A stretch of 64,000 bases of DNA from Eremophila alpestris peregrina (lineage: Eukaryota; Chordata; Aves; Passeriformes; Alaudidae): contig WMCF01000032.1 in the NCBI GenBank assembly GCA_009792885.1, forward strand, positions 6,118,589 through 6,182,588, written 5' to 3'. The translations under genes and the position numbers were made by a program. Every line of letters starts with the position of its first letter. Position 1 is the first letter of the stretch. The notes beneath the pieces are model-generated. The model was given only the letters and a program-made list of their open reading frames with translations, was not told where the DNA came from and did no database searches. Of this stretch, positions 25,201 through 38,620 are shown piece after piece.

Positions 25201-26761
25201 CTTAGAGCAGGCAGAGATGATTTGTGTTTCTCCTGGATTCACTTTCTTTTGAATAAAGGAATCTAAGTGGGGATGAAATCTTCCTTTGTGCCTTTTATTT
25301 GGATTATTGTCTAAGCAAGTGAGAGGGTGTGCATTCAGTCTGGGGTGAGGGTTTCCTATGCTGCTTCTCTCACAGGTCCTGTTAATTCTCAGTGCACAAA
25401 GCTTTGTGCTGGGGCCTCAATACCAAGAGTCAGCACATTCTGTCCATCCAAGGTCATTCCCTGTTGTGTATTCACAAATTTCCTTTCCTCACCTTGCACA
25501 GGAAACTCTGTTCCCCTTTTTTCAGTACTCCCTTACTCTGGGGCAATGTTTTTAGGAAGCAGGAAGTACCAGGTAAGCTTTTCCATCTCTTTGTGGCCAC
25601 CCTGAGAGCACATCCCTCTAAATCTGATGAGTTCACAGTGACTTTGTTATCCAGAGGGACTTTTGTAGCTTTTCTGCAGCATTTCTTGACTGGTGCTCAA
25701 ATTTCAGTACCAACTACAGTTTATTTTTGCATACATTTCAGTGGTGGCTAGTTCCCTTTTATTATCACATTTTCATTTGCCCTAAAATCTGAGCTGCTCA
25801 TAGTGCTGAGCTGCTTCTTTCCTTCTGTTTTCCCCATCCTTTTACACACAGACATTTTTATTCATGTAGTACCTTCTGTTTGCTATTTGTCTTCCTTGCT
25901 TAAAATCCAAGTGCTGGTTAGTTTTTGGATGCATTATAGCTGCAGCCCCCAACCTGCCTTTTAAGCTGTAAGCATGACTAAGGACAACAAGACAGTATTT
26001 ATTTTCCTTGTTCCTTCCTTTGTGTTTATATTCATTTATTATCTTGTCTTTTAAATGAAAGGTGTTCTGTGCAGCTGCTGACTCTCTCCTCTGTCTCATA
26101 AAACTTCTCAGATACTTGGGGCTATAAAAACCCCAGTTGTAATCTGGTTTGGGATTTTCTTTAGAGATTTGTTATCTGTGCGCTACCCGTAAAAAAATGT
26201 GTTAAAATAATTTAATTTATTGTGAATTTTTGTTCATGTCTCTGCAGTAGTTCCTGCTGCCAGGTAAGGTGTCTGTTTAGTGAAGAATTGCCTGTCTCTT
26301 CAATGTGTGGATGTGCATTTTTATCACCTCAACTTCCTCTGCGTGTTTTCTTATTGTCTTTTTGTGGTTAGGAAAACACAGGTTTTTTTCTGAAGTTGAG
26401 GGTCTGTCTGTGCTACAGGAATTGGAGACCAGCAAATAAAATCTGCAGGTGTAAAACAGCACATCCTGACAAGTAGGATTAAATTTTGGGATACCATGCA
26501 GCAGGATGGCATCAAAATTCAAAAAGGGATTGAGAACAATAAAGGAAGGAAAATACATTTTGTTTTATTATTACAAAAGTACCACTTTTGATTCAAAAAG
26601 AGTCTGAGATAGAAGCTGCTGGAAAGATGGAGAATATCCTGCAAAAGTTTTGCTATGCCTTTGTCCTGCTCTTGTATTTTCCAAAGACATCAGCCTTGGC
26701 TGCTGTTGGAGTGCTGGGTTAGATTAGATTTGGTCTGACCCAGAGTGACTGCTGGGAATAG

Positions 26762-26781
26762 TTTTTTTTTTTTTTTTTTTT
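26762..26781 (+). repeat. T20 mononucleotide tract
   Basis: The longest homopolymer in the window, twenty T, followed by GAGGAATAG. On the minus strand it would be A20. I looked there for a retrogene body ending in the tract and recognised none. Its length may be miscounted by short-read assembly. Confidence 0.9.
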
Positions 26782-28872
26782 GAGGAATAGCAGCAATCTT
26801 CATAAAATGGAATATTTGTGTACTCAGTGCAAAGTGTGGTGATGTACAAATGTTAACAATGTAGGTGGGTGTGCAGGAAATCCATCTTCTGCATGACAAG
26901 ACAGTTGAGTTTCTGTACACCAGGAATATTCAAACACATTGCAAATTATCAGCAGAGCAAATTCCCTGTGCTTCAGAACCTGCTGGGTAAGTCACCTTAC
27001 CATGCACAACACAACTGCCTTTAATTTACCAACTGTTTAAACATGACATTCTTCACAAGGCAGCCTCAGCACTCAAACCTTTGGCACGTGTTAAATTTTA
27101 ATGGAACAGCTTCCATTAAAGTGAAGCTTTTGGAGCTCACACTGTTCATATGCAAAAAAAAATGGTTATCTTCATAAAAATCCCAGGAGGGGAGCAGAAA
27201 AATGCAATAAAATTTCACACTGTTTAATGTTCATCACCCTCGGGTATCCAGTAGATTTCCACTAACTAAATGTGAATTCCATTTGCTTCAGTAGCTGAAT
27301 CTGCTTTCTCAGCCAGCTTGCTTGTGCTGCTGCCCTTGGAGTCTGTTAGGAGTATCTTCTTTTGAATATTTCCTCAGATTTCTGTCTTTAAGAAATGCAG
27401 CTCAGTTAAGTGAAGTGGTTTGTTTCCAGGTCTGAGCATCTTTCATGGGTTGGTTTGATCAGTTCTGCCTTTCCTCCTTGGCTCTGCACAGAAGGTGCTT
27501 TGTGGCAGGGCTGTGAGGAAGCAGAAGTGCAATTCTTTGCTCTGCATTCCCTCCTCATCCCTACCAGATTGGGAAATCACAGCCCATCTATTGGGAAATC
27601 TCATTTATGGCTCGGCCCCATAAGGTTAATCTGTTTTATCTGGTAAAATACACTCTGTGTTATTGCCTGCCAACCTTGACCACAGGTTGCTGGAAGTGCT
27701 AAGGTTATCAGAAAACTGCTGATGGTTGCTTTTAGCTTTCTCATCTGGATTCAAAATTCCCCCTCTCCTTTGTGTCCTGGGCTCTTCTTCCAGGACTTGT
27801 GTCCAGATTTCCCTTTTTGCAAAGAGGTTGATGCACCAGGATGGGTGGAAAATACAAAAAAGCTTCTCCTGAAGATGCTTTCTCTGCTGTCACCAGCAGC
27901 ACCTGATTGCCTTTCCCTTTGGAAAGCACAGGCACTGTGTGTTGTCTCCAGCATTGCTCCTTCTCTCAAGGCTGGGAATAACTGATTTCCCCATCCATAA
28001 CACAGCAGCAGAACCAATTGGTTTTGTCTTCTCTCATTTCTCTTTTGTTGTCTGAAATTAAGGTGATTTTTCCCTCTGAGCTGGCTTTTCTGCAGACCTG
28101 TATCTCTCATTTATTGTACCCTTGCACTGAGGCTACTGATACTGAAAGAAAAGTTTGCTCTGTCTTCTTTCTGACAGTTCTTTTATGACAATTCCTGGGC
28201 TTTTGGGAGATGTGGTTCTTTTTTACTCCCTTTTTGAGAGGAAACACTGTTTGTGCCTGAAGGTTCTGTTGAGAAATGTCTGGGTTTTCAGTCTATAGGT
28301 GCCCACATAGATCCTAGTGCCAGGTTTTTTTGCATGTTTATCATATAAACAATGTACATAAGAAGGATTGTGCCATTCTTATTAAATACAGTGTTGTACA
28401 GATGAGTAATAGAGCTACAGGGGAGGTTAAATAAATTGCCTGAGGTTAAGCTGAAAGCCTGAGGCTCAGTGTGGCTTTGAACTTAGATCTGCTGAATCCC
28501 AGATAAGAGCTCTAACCTGGTAATTTTTCTTCTTAGATCAGTTGCTGCTGCAATTAATTTATAACTGTATCATCAAATGCAAAATATTTCAATGGCTAAA
28601 CACAAAAGAGTTGTTTTATCAGCTTTAGATGGAATTCACTTTGAAGAACTGGGCAACCACTAATAAATATTTTCGAAGTATTGTGGAAAGTGGAAAATAT
28701 ATTGCTTTTAAGTCTTAAGTCTGTCTTCAGGCTAAAGACATCCCTGATTCTGACTGTGCACACCCAGTTTCCTGGGAGATTTTTTATCCTGTTTTGATTT
28801 CTTGAGATTGAAGGTAACCATTGGCAAAGACCTCTCTCCCATGGGGACTGTGGTGAAATTCTGCTCTGTCCT

Positions 28873-29161
28873 TTGGACAAGGACATGCAGTGGCAGGACA
28901 GGGCAGGATGGCTTTGAGCTGAAGGACAGCAGGTCTGGATTGGATTTTGGGCAGGAATTTTTCCCTGTGAGGGTGGTGATGCCCTGGCACAGGGTGCCCA
29001 GAGAAGCTGTGGCTGCCCCTGGATCCCTGGAAGTGTCCAAGGCCAGGTTGGATGGGGTTTGGAGCAGCCTGGGACAGTGGAAGGTGTCCCTGCCATGGCA
29101 GGGGATGGGGCTGGATGGGCTTTAAGATCCCTTCCAACCCCAACTGTTCCATGATTCCATG
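28873..29161 (+). mobile_element. CR1 LINE fragment, longest copy in the window, 3' end intact
   Basis: About 290 bp in CR1 sense. It opens at TGGACAAGGACATGCAGTGG and passes 'gattttgggcaggaat', 'ccctgtgagggtggtgatgccctggcaca', 'cccagagaagctgtggctgcccctgga', 'gtccaaggccaggttggatgggg' and 'ggaaggtgtccctgccatggcagggg'. It ends at 'cccttccaaccccaactgttccatgattccatgg' (quoted in pieces). This covers the untranslated 3' region of CR1 only, with no reverse transcriptase or endonuclease codons. It is the best-preserved copy here, so probably the youngest. It creates long spurious open frames on both strands (28596-29167). Confidence 0.96.
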
Positions 29162-31933
29162 GTCCACTGGATTATTTGATCAAAGTGAGGCTAGGTCTTC
29201 CTAAAATGGACTAAACTGTTAACACAGTTGTTCAGCACTTTGGTTTTCCAAAGTAATTTTGCCTTTGAATTGTTTTTTTGTTTGTTTCTTTATTTTTAAA
29301 GAATAAATTTCTTTGCTTCCACAGTGTAACTTAGGTGTTAATTGCTTATCTCCTGAAGCTTCACCAGGTAATTGGCTGAGACTTGACTCTGGCAGCTCAC
29401 AGCTCAGTGTGTTCTGAAGTGGCTTCTCATAGATTGCATTTTAAAAATGATGATTTTTTAAAGCAAGTCACCTCTGTTGGGATTTGGGACATTTGGATAG
29501 GAAATGGTGGCTAAATCTGTGGTATTTTTTAGGGAAACCAAGCTTTTGCCTGTGCTTCAAGGTGTCCAGAGACCATTTAGTACTGCAGGGAGATGAATTC
29601 CTTCACACACTTTGTTTCTCAGAAGAACACGACCCCCTAGATTCAGTTTGGTAACAGTCACTGAGGAAATTTTCAGCTCAGACAGCAAGGAAATGTCTGT
29701 TTGTCTGCCTTCAAAATACTACAGAGGAATTCACTGTATTTTGCAATATTGGGAGTTTTGGTACTGAGTTTTCACTGCTCAGAATGAAATAATGTAATAG
29801 ATGCTGGAGGCTTAAATTTCTTAATTGTACTCACACATCAACTTATTTTTATAATTACTGTCTGTAAAATGCATTACTGGAAATGAAGTATCAAAGCTCC
29901 TTTTCCCATTTGAATGAGCACTGCTAGCAGGTGTCATAGATAGTCTAAAAACTATAGAGGTAATTTAGCTTTGGCCCAGCATTTCTGCTCTCTCTCTATA
30001 TCAAAGTCTGCCATTTCAGCCTCATTTCCCTTGCACACTGGGATTATGTACTCCATTACTTTATTTGGGTAGAGGATGAAATTCTTCAGCCTTTGTTCAG
30101 TCCATGGAGCTTCCAAGGTGTCATGGTCTGAAGCAAGAGATTTGCAGCTGGCTTTAGTGAGAATTACTCCTGGTTGCTCACTCACCATAATGGCTCTGTT
30201 TGGATTTTAGTGCCCCTGCACCTCAGCTCCCTGCCTGGAAATAATGTGCTGTTGCTCAAAGATGAAAGGGGGAAGAAAATGGCTTTGTAATGTTTCTGCA
30301 AGAGATTCTCCTTGAAAGAAATGAGATGAGGAATTTGTGAATATGAAGGGCTCTTAGCATTTTGGCATAGAATGGCTTTTTGTCTCATTTTAGGGAGGGC
30401 TGCATTGCATTATCTGACCATGGGAAATGTAAAAAAGAGAATTCCTGAATCTGTATATTAGGAAGTTTTAATTCAAACCTCATTCTATGCTCATTTGAAA
30501 AGTAAGAATATTGGATCTGGATTGTTTCTTACACGTTAACCACCACATAGTAAGAACCCAACAAATTTGGAGGTTTTTTTACCTTCAATCACTACATAAT
30601 TTTTTTCATGTACAGAAAAGCAATTTGAGGGAAAAAATTAAGAAAAAAAGGGTAAAACCATCAAGTTCTGTGAGTAAGTCATTAGGATAGAACTAATTGA
30701 TGGCCATGGATCTTGGTTTTACTGTCCTGGTCTTTGCATGCAGAGTTATGTGCTCTGCCAGCTGGATATTGTGGCCATGGCTGCTGGCAGCTGAGAGCAG
30801 GTTGCTCATGGCAGAGCCTCACTTCACATCTTTTTCCCCCAAAAAACTCCCTTTTCAGTTCCCTGGATTGGTACAGAAATACAGGGGATTAGTTCTGTTC
30901 TTGCCAGCTCAGGCTTGGTCAGGAGCCAGAGCTGTGAAATGAATCCCTAAAAATTGTGCTACAAACCCCCCAAACTGAATCCTGCTGGGTTACCTGTCCA
31001 GGAAAGGGAGAAACTGCCCCAGAGATAACCCAAAATGATGGGAGCAGCCCAACCACAGCCAGGCCAGGAGATGCCTGCTGGGCTGTGGATATAACACAAA
31101 GTACATTTCCCCTTTTACACTAATTTTTCCCACACCTGAGCAAAGGGTCACCATTTAATCCCCTTAATTTCTGTGATTCAGAGGCAGTTTTGGAGATGTC
31201 TTCTCCAGTCAGCACACTGTGGTGCCTGCCTTTGCTTTTCAGGCCTGATGTGCTTTGGATGGAAGCAAAGCAAAGATGATTTCTTTGTGTGTAAACACCA
31301 GTAATGTTGTCTTTGGTGTTTGCACACAAATGGGTGAGGCTGAATGCTGTCACTGGGGCTCTGGTGTGGAGTGGTTTTGTGTAACTGAGTGTTACTGCAA
31401 GCTTCCAATTGATGGGAAACTTCAATTTCCTCTTTCCTAAGCTGCACTGCTACCCAAAAATGTAATACATTAAAATATGACTTTATGTGCATATGTGTAC
31501 ACGTGCAGACTTCAGATTAGAGAGTAAAATGTATAATTAAATGAACATTCAGTGATTAAGCTACTCAGTCCACAGCCTGATTGTGGTTGTGGATGCATTT
31601 CTAAGTTGGACAGGTCAGCAGATGGCACAGATATAATTTCTGTAGTAGTTTTTTGTCACCAGTGTAACTCTCCACTGCACAGGGGTGAGGGAATGAACAC
31701 ATTTGGGGAGCACTGGGAATGGAGGGGAAATGCCAGGTCCTAGTCTCAATTCCAGGCACAAACCAGTTTCAGGACAGCTGGAAGTTTCCAGTGAAATGCT
31801 CCATTATGAAATCCATTTCCATCTCTCTGGTTAATTAGCACTGCCATCCACAGCAAGCACATGAAGGGAATAGGAAATGTTCACTCCTGTTTCTGAGCCG
31901 TGTCTGCAGGCAGTGTAAAACTGCACAGACCAC

Positions 31934-31947
31934 GTGTGTGTGTGTGT
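31934..31947 (+). repeat. (GT)7 dinucleotide microsatellite
   Basis: Seven uninterrupted GT units. It is a short, potentially polymorphic simple repeat. Confidence 0.9.
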
Positions 31948-32505
31948 CTGGGGACCCTCCCCAGCATATCAGCCCTGAATTTAATGGATTTTAAAATACT
32001 TTAAGAAGAGATGAGAAATGTCAGTGTCTCCTGCAAACTAGTTTGGGCTGAATCTTCATCTGAATTGTCCTGAGGAAAGACAACCCACCCCAGCACATCT
32101 CCTGTACACCACACAAAAAGAGTGGAAAAAGCCTGCTTGAGGTACCACCTTTGCTTGAAGATCAGAATAGAAACCAATCTGCTCAGCTGTTCTTTAAGAG
32201 CAGACTAAGCTTTGTGTTAATGCATTCACAGTTGATGGGACACAGAGGAAAGCAAACAGGAGACTGAGAGCCCACCTTTAAAACAGTAAATTAGATGTTC
32301 CTAAAGGCAAGACATTTACAGCTATTATAGTCTCATATTTACTTGCAGTCTCATTTTCCTTGCACTTGCATTTAGATCTACTACTATGCTATTAAATGTG
32401 ATGTGAGGTGGTTTTGGAGGCACTGGGTTTTCATATTGATTTCTTTAAAATGCAAGGCTACCAGCAGAACCTCATATTTGATGACACTCAATATCTTTGA
32501 TGTGG

Positions 32506-32520
32506 TTTTTTTTTTTTTTT
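32506..32520 (+). repeat. T15 mononucleotide tract
   Basis: Fifteen T followed by GTAAAAATC. No functional context was recognised. Confidence 0.9.
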
Positions 32521-33949
32521 GTAAAAATCAATGCACACTGGGTCTTGTGCAAAACCACACTAATTTCTTCTAATGAAACAGTGAGGCTGACACCTGTAAT
32601 CTTCTTGGCAATCCAGGTTTTATCTTTTGGAGGCAGAACTCTGGTAACTGGTGCTGCCTGGGATTTCTGTCTGGCCCTCACTTGGAAAGATGGTGAGAAT
32701 AACCACAATTAGTTGATGTCAGATTGATCCAGGCTTTCAGGATTCAGCAGGGAATCTCATGAAGGCAAGCAGAGATTGTTCAGGCATCTGCATGGATCAG
32801 TTTGTCCTCTCTTCAGGGCTCTCTCCTGGCTGCAGGATTTGTCTTGGGATGTCACTGGAGACAGGCACAGCAATTAGCTTTATATAAATAAATTTGATGT
32901 TATTGAACATGATTGCTTATGATGTTTCTATAAAAGCATGGAGAAAAAGGGGAATGAGTACTGGAAGCTGTTTGAATATTCAAATATTGGTACTCTGCCT
33001 TTTTGGTGTTTTTCATGGAGTAAACTCTGCTCGTGTCACTGCCCTGCTCTGCACCAGCTCAAACCTGCTAAGTGCTAAATGCAGGATTTTCTACTTTACA
33101 GCCTGGTGTAAGACCTCATAGGAAGCTTATATTTGCTTGTTGAGACCAAATTGCCAGCAGTTTTCTGAGGGAATTAAAAAGAATTTTAAAAAAGCCCCAC
33201 CAATATGAAAATTAAAATGCAGGAATGTGCCAATCTGGGCCATGCAGGCTGCAACCCTGCCCCACATTTCAAATAAATGCTGAGGACCTGGTTAAATTTA
33301 GTCCTCAGTTGTGAGTAAAACTGAAGTGGTTTCTCTTTTGTGCCTTAGGTTAAAGCAGTTGTATTTTCTGTTACAGCTTTGGAGTAAATAAACACTGGGT
33401 ACCAAAATAAGCCAGTAGTAAGCCAATGTGGTGAAGCTGGTTCATAAGCAAAGGAAAATTCCATCTTTTGGTATTGTACAAATGTTTCCTGAATTACTGG
33501 TATGTCACAAGACATTATTCTTGCATTGTATCTGACAGCCAGGCATTACTCTGTGCATTCAGTCATGGCTGTTATTGCTTGTCTCTGGTTAACTCAGGAG
33601 AGGATATGTTTTAGTTTCAGATGCAATCTTATATTTCAGTTTAATACTTTAATTCAGCCTTAAAAAACCCATTCTGAGGACCTTACAGACAATACCTTTG
33701 TTCTGTTGGTGTTAGAAAATCAAATATAAGTTTCTCCTCTGGTTTAGAAAGATCCACTTGCCCACATAACCTTTGTAAGTGTTCTCTGTGCTGTAGTTAA
33801 CAGTGCTGGTTGGAGAGTTCAGTGCAATGTAAATGTTGGATTGTGCCTGCATTCTCTTTAATTCCAAAGCTTTTATCCCATGCACTGCACCACAAATGGA
33901 TGAACTATTTCAGAGATCCAATTAAAAGAAAGAAAGATGAACTCGTGAA

Positions 33950-34512
33950 ACTGGTTTTATTCTGTAAACACTGCTGGTAAAATACAAACATTAATTCTTC
34001 TTACAAGGATTCTTTAATCGATAGAAATGTCTCTCTGTACATTTTTTATAAAACTATTAAAATAGTCATTTCCCTGGACTGTCCTGCCTTAATAGAAACA
34101 CAAATATTGGAACACCAAGGTCCTGAAAATGAGAGCATGAACAGCCTTGGAATGAATTGGTTATTGTTGTCTAGAGCTAGAGGAGGATGAGAAAAATACT
34201 GTTGAAATCAGCTAGATGAGTTTTAAAATATTCCTGTATGAAGTTTGTCGTAAGTAATTACAGGCTTATGGATTTTCAAATCATTCTCAGGTTGTTAAAT
34301 GTATAACTGCTATCAGTATTTAATAGTTGGAGCTATGGAATCCATTTTCTCTAAATAGATTAATGAATTCAGCTAAAATTGATTGACTGTTTGATCGAAG
34401 CGATTCCAAGTAGACTTGTCAATATATACTCATTTTGAGGTGCTAAGAATGTCCTAAAATTAGCTAAAGACCAGAAAATATTTACTCATTTGGGCATGCA
34501 TGCCATTAAAGC
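33950..34512. promoter_or_regulatory. Candidate conserved non-coding element
   Basis: AT-rich and free of recognisable repeats, with isolated surviving CpGs (TTAATCGATAG, GTCGTAAGTAATTACAGG, TTGATCGAAGCGATTCC). It has ATTA cores and a TGATTGACTG word resembling PBX/MEIS-type sites near 34380. In CpG-poor genomes, CpGs kept in AT-rich DNA sometimes mark constrained sequence. This is inference from composition only. Confidence 0.22.
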
Positions 34513-36565
34513 ATGATCTTCCACAGTACAGAATATTTGGATGCTTTAACAGGTTTCAGGGTTTGCTGTTTACTGTTTTTATTCAACTTGAGAATAACTT
34601 TGAACAGCCACAACATCAAAGCAAAACCTCTCCCAGGTGAGCAGTCTGTCAGCTCAGCCAGTGTACATGCACAAAATAACTTCTGTAAAATCCTGGTGAT
34701 TTTGTGTGTGTCTTTACTATCCTGTTGTTTTTCCATGTCTGGCTTACCTGCTTGGGTTTTTTAAATTATTATTTCTATTTTGCTGGGTTTTTTTTTTTCA
34801 TTGATTAAAAGAATAAGGAATGAAGGCCATATAGAGTTGCTAGTTATCTTTTATATATAACCTCCTGTATCTGTAGCAGTTTAGAAAGCCTGGGAAGCAC
34901 TGGCTGGCTGTTCCTGGCTGACACCTGCATACAAAGGAGCCCCTGCAAATATTCTTTTGGTTTGGAGCATCACTGCTCTGTGCAAAGCATCACCAAATCA
35001 CATTCAACACACAAGAAATTCTGCTGGCATTCAAGGGTGACACTGTTGCTGTTGATGGAGAGTGATATTTTCTGTATTCTTACAAGCTTCTTGTGAATTT
35101 GCAATAAAATAATCAGTTTTCTGCTTGAGTTCCATTTTCAGGTTCTCAGAAAAAGATTTTTTCCCCTCACTGTGCTGATGAATTTGGTGAGAGGGTTTGC
35201 TTAAGGTATTTGTGCAAAATTGACAAGAATTTTAACAGTTGCAAATTAGTTTTTGCACTGCTTTCTGTTAATGAATCCACCTAGATTAATGCCCCAGTGG
35301 TGTGTTATTGCAGTATTTGAGTCAAAGTCCTTAAGGTAACAATGGATTCCTCATTTTCAGCAAAAACCTTGCTTTGCTTTGCCTTATGCTGCTAAAAGCT
35401 GCTTTATACAACCTACTAGTAAGAGAATTTATTGTGTCTTGTCTGTTGATGTTTCTTCATCCTTCAGTAAACTTTGTTTTCTGTACTGTTGAATGAAATC
35501 TGGGGGAAAAAATTCCACCTTTTCTTCTGGGCCACTGGGTCCATTTCTGCTGAAATACCTGGAGTTACCAAAGCAGCTGTGACTTCTAAATTCTCCTGCC
35601 TCAGAGTGAATTAAATGACAAAGCAAAGAGCTGCTAAATGTGGATTCTTTATCACTGCTTTCTTATTTCAAAAAAAAACCAGAAAAATTCCCTGACTGGA
35701 GATGATCACTGCTGGAAGTTAGATCTGGGAACACAGATATTTTGGGAGTGTTTCAGCCAGCACTGACAGAACTCAGGAGTCTGTGATTTTACTCAGACCA
35801 ACGCCTTCTTCCCCCTTTGTTGTCATTCCAGAGATCTAACAGCCTCTTGAATAAAGGGTACAAAATTGTTTCTTCTTTTACGTTTAGTTCTTCATCTTCC
35901 TTGCTTCATTTAAAGCTGTTTTTTGTGATCTGCATTTCGTGTTTGTTCCCATGGGAGTGATTAGGTGGTGCCAAAGCACAGAGAGCAGAGCCCTTGAGCA
36001 GCTGAGTGGGGAAGACACTTTACTACGAGAAAAGTGCCCTGGGACATGAATTGCTTTAATTAAAACCTTCAGGCAAAAGCTACAAGTCTCAAAGTACAAC
36101 TCATGTAAATCAGATGGCAGTTCCTTACTGGTTTTTAATGTTGTTTGATGTGTATTACAGCTGAGCAAATCTGTTTTGCAGCAGTTATACACCTTGCAGT
36201 ATAAATCTATATTTTCATATTGCCCTAAAGATGTTAAGAAGCCTTTTTTTTATGCACAGGAGCCAGAGCCCCAAAAGCAACATTCTGTGTGTGAGAGCAA
36301 CAATTGGAGGCTAAACACTGTTAAATTGACTGTTAAAAGAAGTGATTGTGCAGTAACTTTCGAAGTGGGAGTCTCTCTAATGGATTGCAGAAGTAAACAG
36401 ATTTCTCTAAGACCTCCTGTGATTATACACACAGGAAAAGCCCCATCAGAGGAATCAGACAGCATTTAAAAATATGAAAAAAAATTAATGCTTACAGCTC
36501 TTGCAATGCTACAGAGGATAAAACAGTACAGGTATTATTTAATATACATTGATAACTACTGTGTT

Positions 36566-36625
36566 CTTGTGTGTGTGTCTCTCTATATATTTATACACTG
36601 CACATATAACTGTATATATATTTCA
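36566..36625 (+). repeat. Imperfect TG / TC / TA simple repeat
   Basis: A (TG)n run passes into CTCTC and then TATATA, with a second TATATATA block about 30 bp further on. This is compound low-complexity sequence and a likely site of length polymorphism. Confidence 0.8.
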
Positions 36626-38169
36626 GGTGTAGGAGTTTTCTAAATCTCTGCCAGCAGGGAGATGCCAAGCTCTTTTCTGAGAGTTTCCTCTCAATATCCC
36701 ACTGAGGCTGTGGTTCCCTTCATGCCTCCAGTTGCACTGGAGAGAAAAACACCCCTCTCCCTCTGCTCTCCCCCCGCCAAAGTGCCTGATACCAAACCTT
36801 AGGAATAATGACAGAAATGATTCATTATTAATAAGTTAACCTCGACTATCTAAGGCTTGACTTCTTCTGTCTGCCCTGCTGAGTTTGATGTGTATTTCCC
36901 TTCCAGAGAAAAGGAGAATCCTGCACAGAAAATAGCCATGGGGTTCTCTTTATAAGATGTCTGCTTCTGCTTAAGTGGGCTGATGGTAGATTGGAAGCAT
37001 TTCATTGCTGCTGATGGCAAAGTGATACTTCATACTTCACTGGAGATTTCTGAACTCCATCAGTCCTTTACTGCTTGCAGCCAGCATGGCTTAGCAGTTG
37101 AAGATTAAGGCTAGAAATAAAATAAATTAAAAAAAAAAAAGGCAAAATTTCAACTCTGCCTTCTGAGGATTTTCTCTGCCTGGCAGTGGAAAGCTTGCTC
37201 ACTTTCTGCATTAATATTTTGCTGTTACCAAAATGGCTGTATCTGCCTTCATTACAGAGTGAGAAGCTGGTTATTCTCACTTTATCTGGATAAATGAAGT
37301 ATCATTTGGATATCTTGGTTTAATGTGCAGGTGTCAAGCAGGGCACTTTGTATCTTCAAATACTGTACCAGTAAGTGTTATTATTGACACACAGGCAAAC
37401 TAAACTTACTTGTCCCCAGTGTATCCCCATCCCTGTTAACATCCCAGATATTTGCTTGGTGAATTTCCTTTATCAGAACTCCTAGGTTGTCCTCTGCTGC
37501 CACAAAATCCTTCAATTGCCTTTCTTTGGACATCTGCTGGTATTAATTGTGTGGTGGACCTCAGACAAGAATATTCTGCCCAGTTACACGTCTGGCTACT
37601 GGTGTGGCAGCAAGTATTATTAGTGGTTATTGTTGGGTATTGATTTGCATTTTCCAGCTGCTTCTCATCCATTAATGAGCCATGTAGTGATTGGTTTCTT
37701 TTTCAGCAGCTCCAGTAGAGATTGTTGTAAGCAAAACTCACAACAACCAGGGAGATGTCCCAAAATAGCAGTCCTGGCATCTTGCTCTGTTGTCCCACTG
37801 GCAGCAGGACTCTGTGGTTGGGGCTGGTGGTGGGATTGAGGTGCAAGCTGTTTAATTTTGGTTATTCCTGCTGTTTCCTTGTGATGGAAGATGGGATGTC
37901 TCCAGGGTGTGAATATTGGTGGAGACTGTCCTGGGCATTATAAGGTCATGGATTTATGGCTGGATGAGGCTCTTCCCCTCTTGCTGTAGACAAGCTGGGT
38001 CACCAAGGTCCCACATCCTCCAGCTCTGTGGATCCTGTGGCTGATGGAACATGGAACATGGTGTTGTTCTTGCCTCTGGTGGGAGAGGGGAGTTTGTAGA
38101 GGAGATTTGCTCAGTACCTTGCTGTGCTGTGTAAGCAAAGAATCCTTCTATCAATTCATACAAGAACTA

Positions 38170-38620
38170 ACCCTGCCTTTTTAAAGGTCATTTCTGTCTC
38201 AGTCAGCTCTTAAAGTTCAAGAGGAAATAAACTGCTTAGAGTTGGCATTTTTCAAGTCAAGTGTCAACTTTTCAAGCCCCCGAGCCAGTGAATACGGAGG
38301 AAGGAGAGATTAATAAGTGAGCTGCTTGCTTGATACAGTGATTGTGCAGAAACATTCCCTTTTTTCTTTCCCCTTTATGGGGCTTTGGAACGAACATCAT
38401 TGAAATATCTTTACTTCCTCCTTTTCACTTCACAATGCAAAAGTACCCAGAGCTCTTTAGAAGTGCTTCTTTTCTCATTAGTCCGGCGGCAGCGAGTGGA
38501 GAGTTTGTCAGCTCCACTGAAGTAGGACACCAGGAACACTTTATGACATTGCCAATACCTAAAAGCTCCTTAAAACCAGAGATTCTTATTATCCAGTGGC
38601 AACAAACCTCTCTCTGAGAA
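38170..38620. promoter_or_regulatory. Candidate conserved non-coding element
   Basis: About 450 bp with no recognisable repeats. It contains GAATACGGAGG, TTGGAACGAACATC and AGTCCGGCGGCAGCGAG, that is, several CpGs in a CpG-poor surround, including a short GC-rich core (38482-38496). A regulatory role is inferred from composition. No promoter motif with a downstream gene was found, and the CpG density is too low for an island. Confidence 0.2.

Larger units (their letters stand above)
16973..28872 (+). other. Presumed MAD1L1 intron with candidate regulatory stretches
   Basis: No exon was recognised in this 11.9 kb. Its left part (about 17.6-19.5 kb) is AT-rich, free of recognisable repeats and dense in homeodomain-like ATTA and TAATTA motifs. 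It is annotated separately as candidate conserved regulatory DNA. The remainder is ordinary unique sequence with T17 at 19053, A13 at 21606, an A/C-rich tract at 22128, and T20 at 26762. Open frames such as 24286-24741 (minus) and 24637-25080 (plus) overlap each other on opposite strands without any domain. Confidence 0.5.

Noticed and set aside
28596..29167. Long minus-strand and plus-strand open frames over this stretch
   Set aside because: They lie over a CR1 LINE 3' untranslated tail. The frames are by-products of its GC-rich sequence and do not encode the CR1 proteins.
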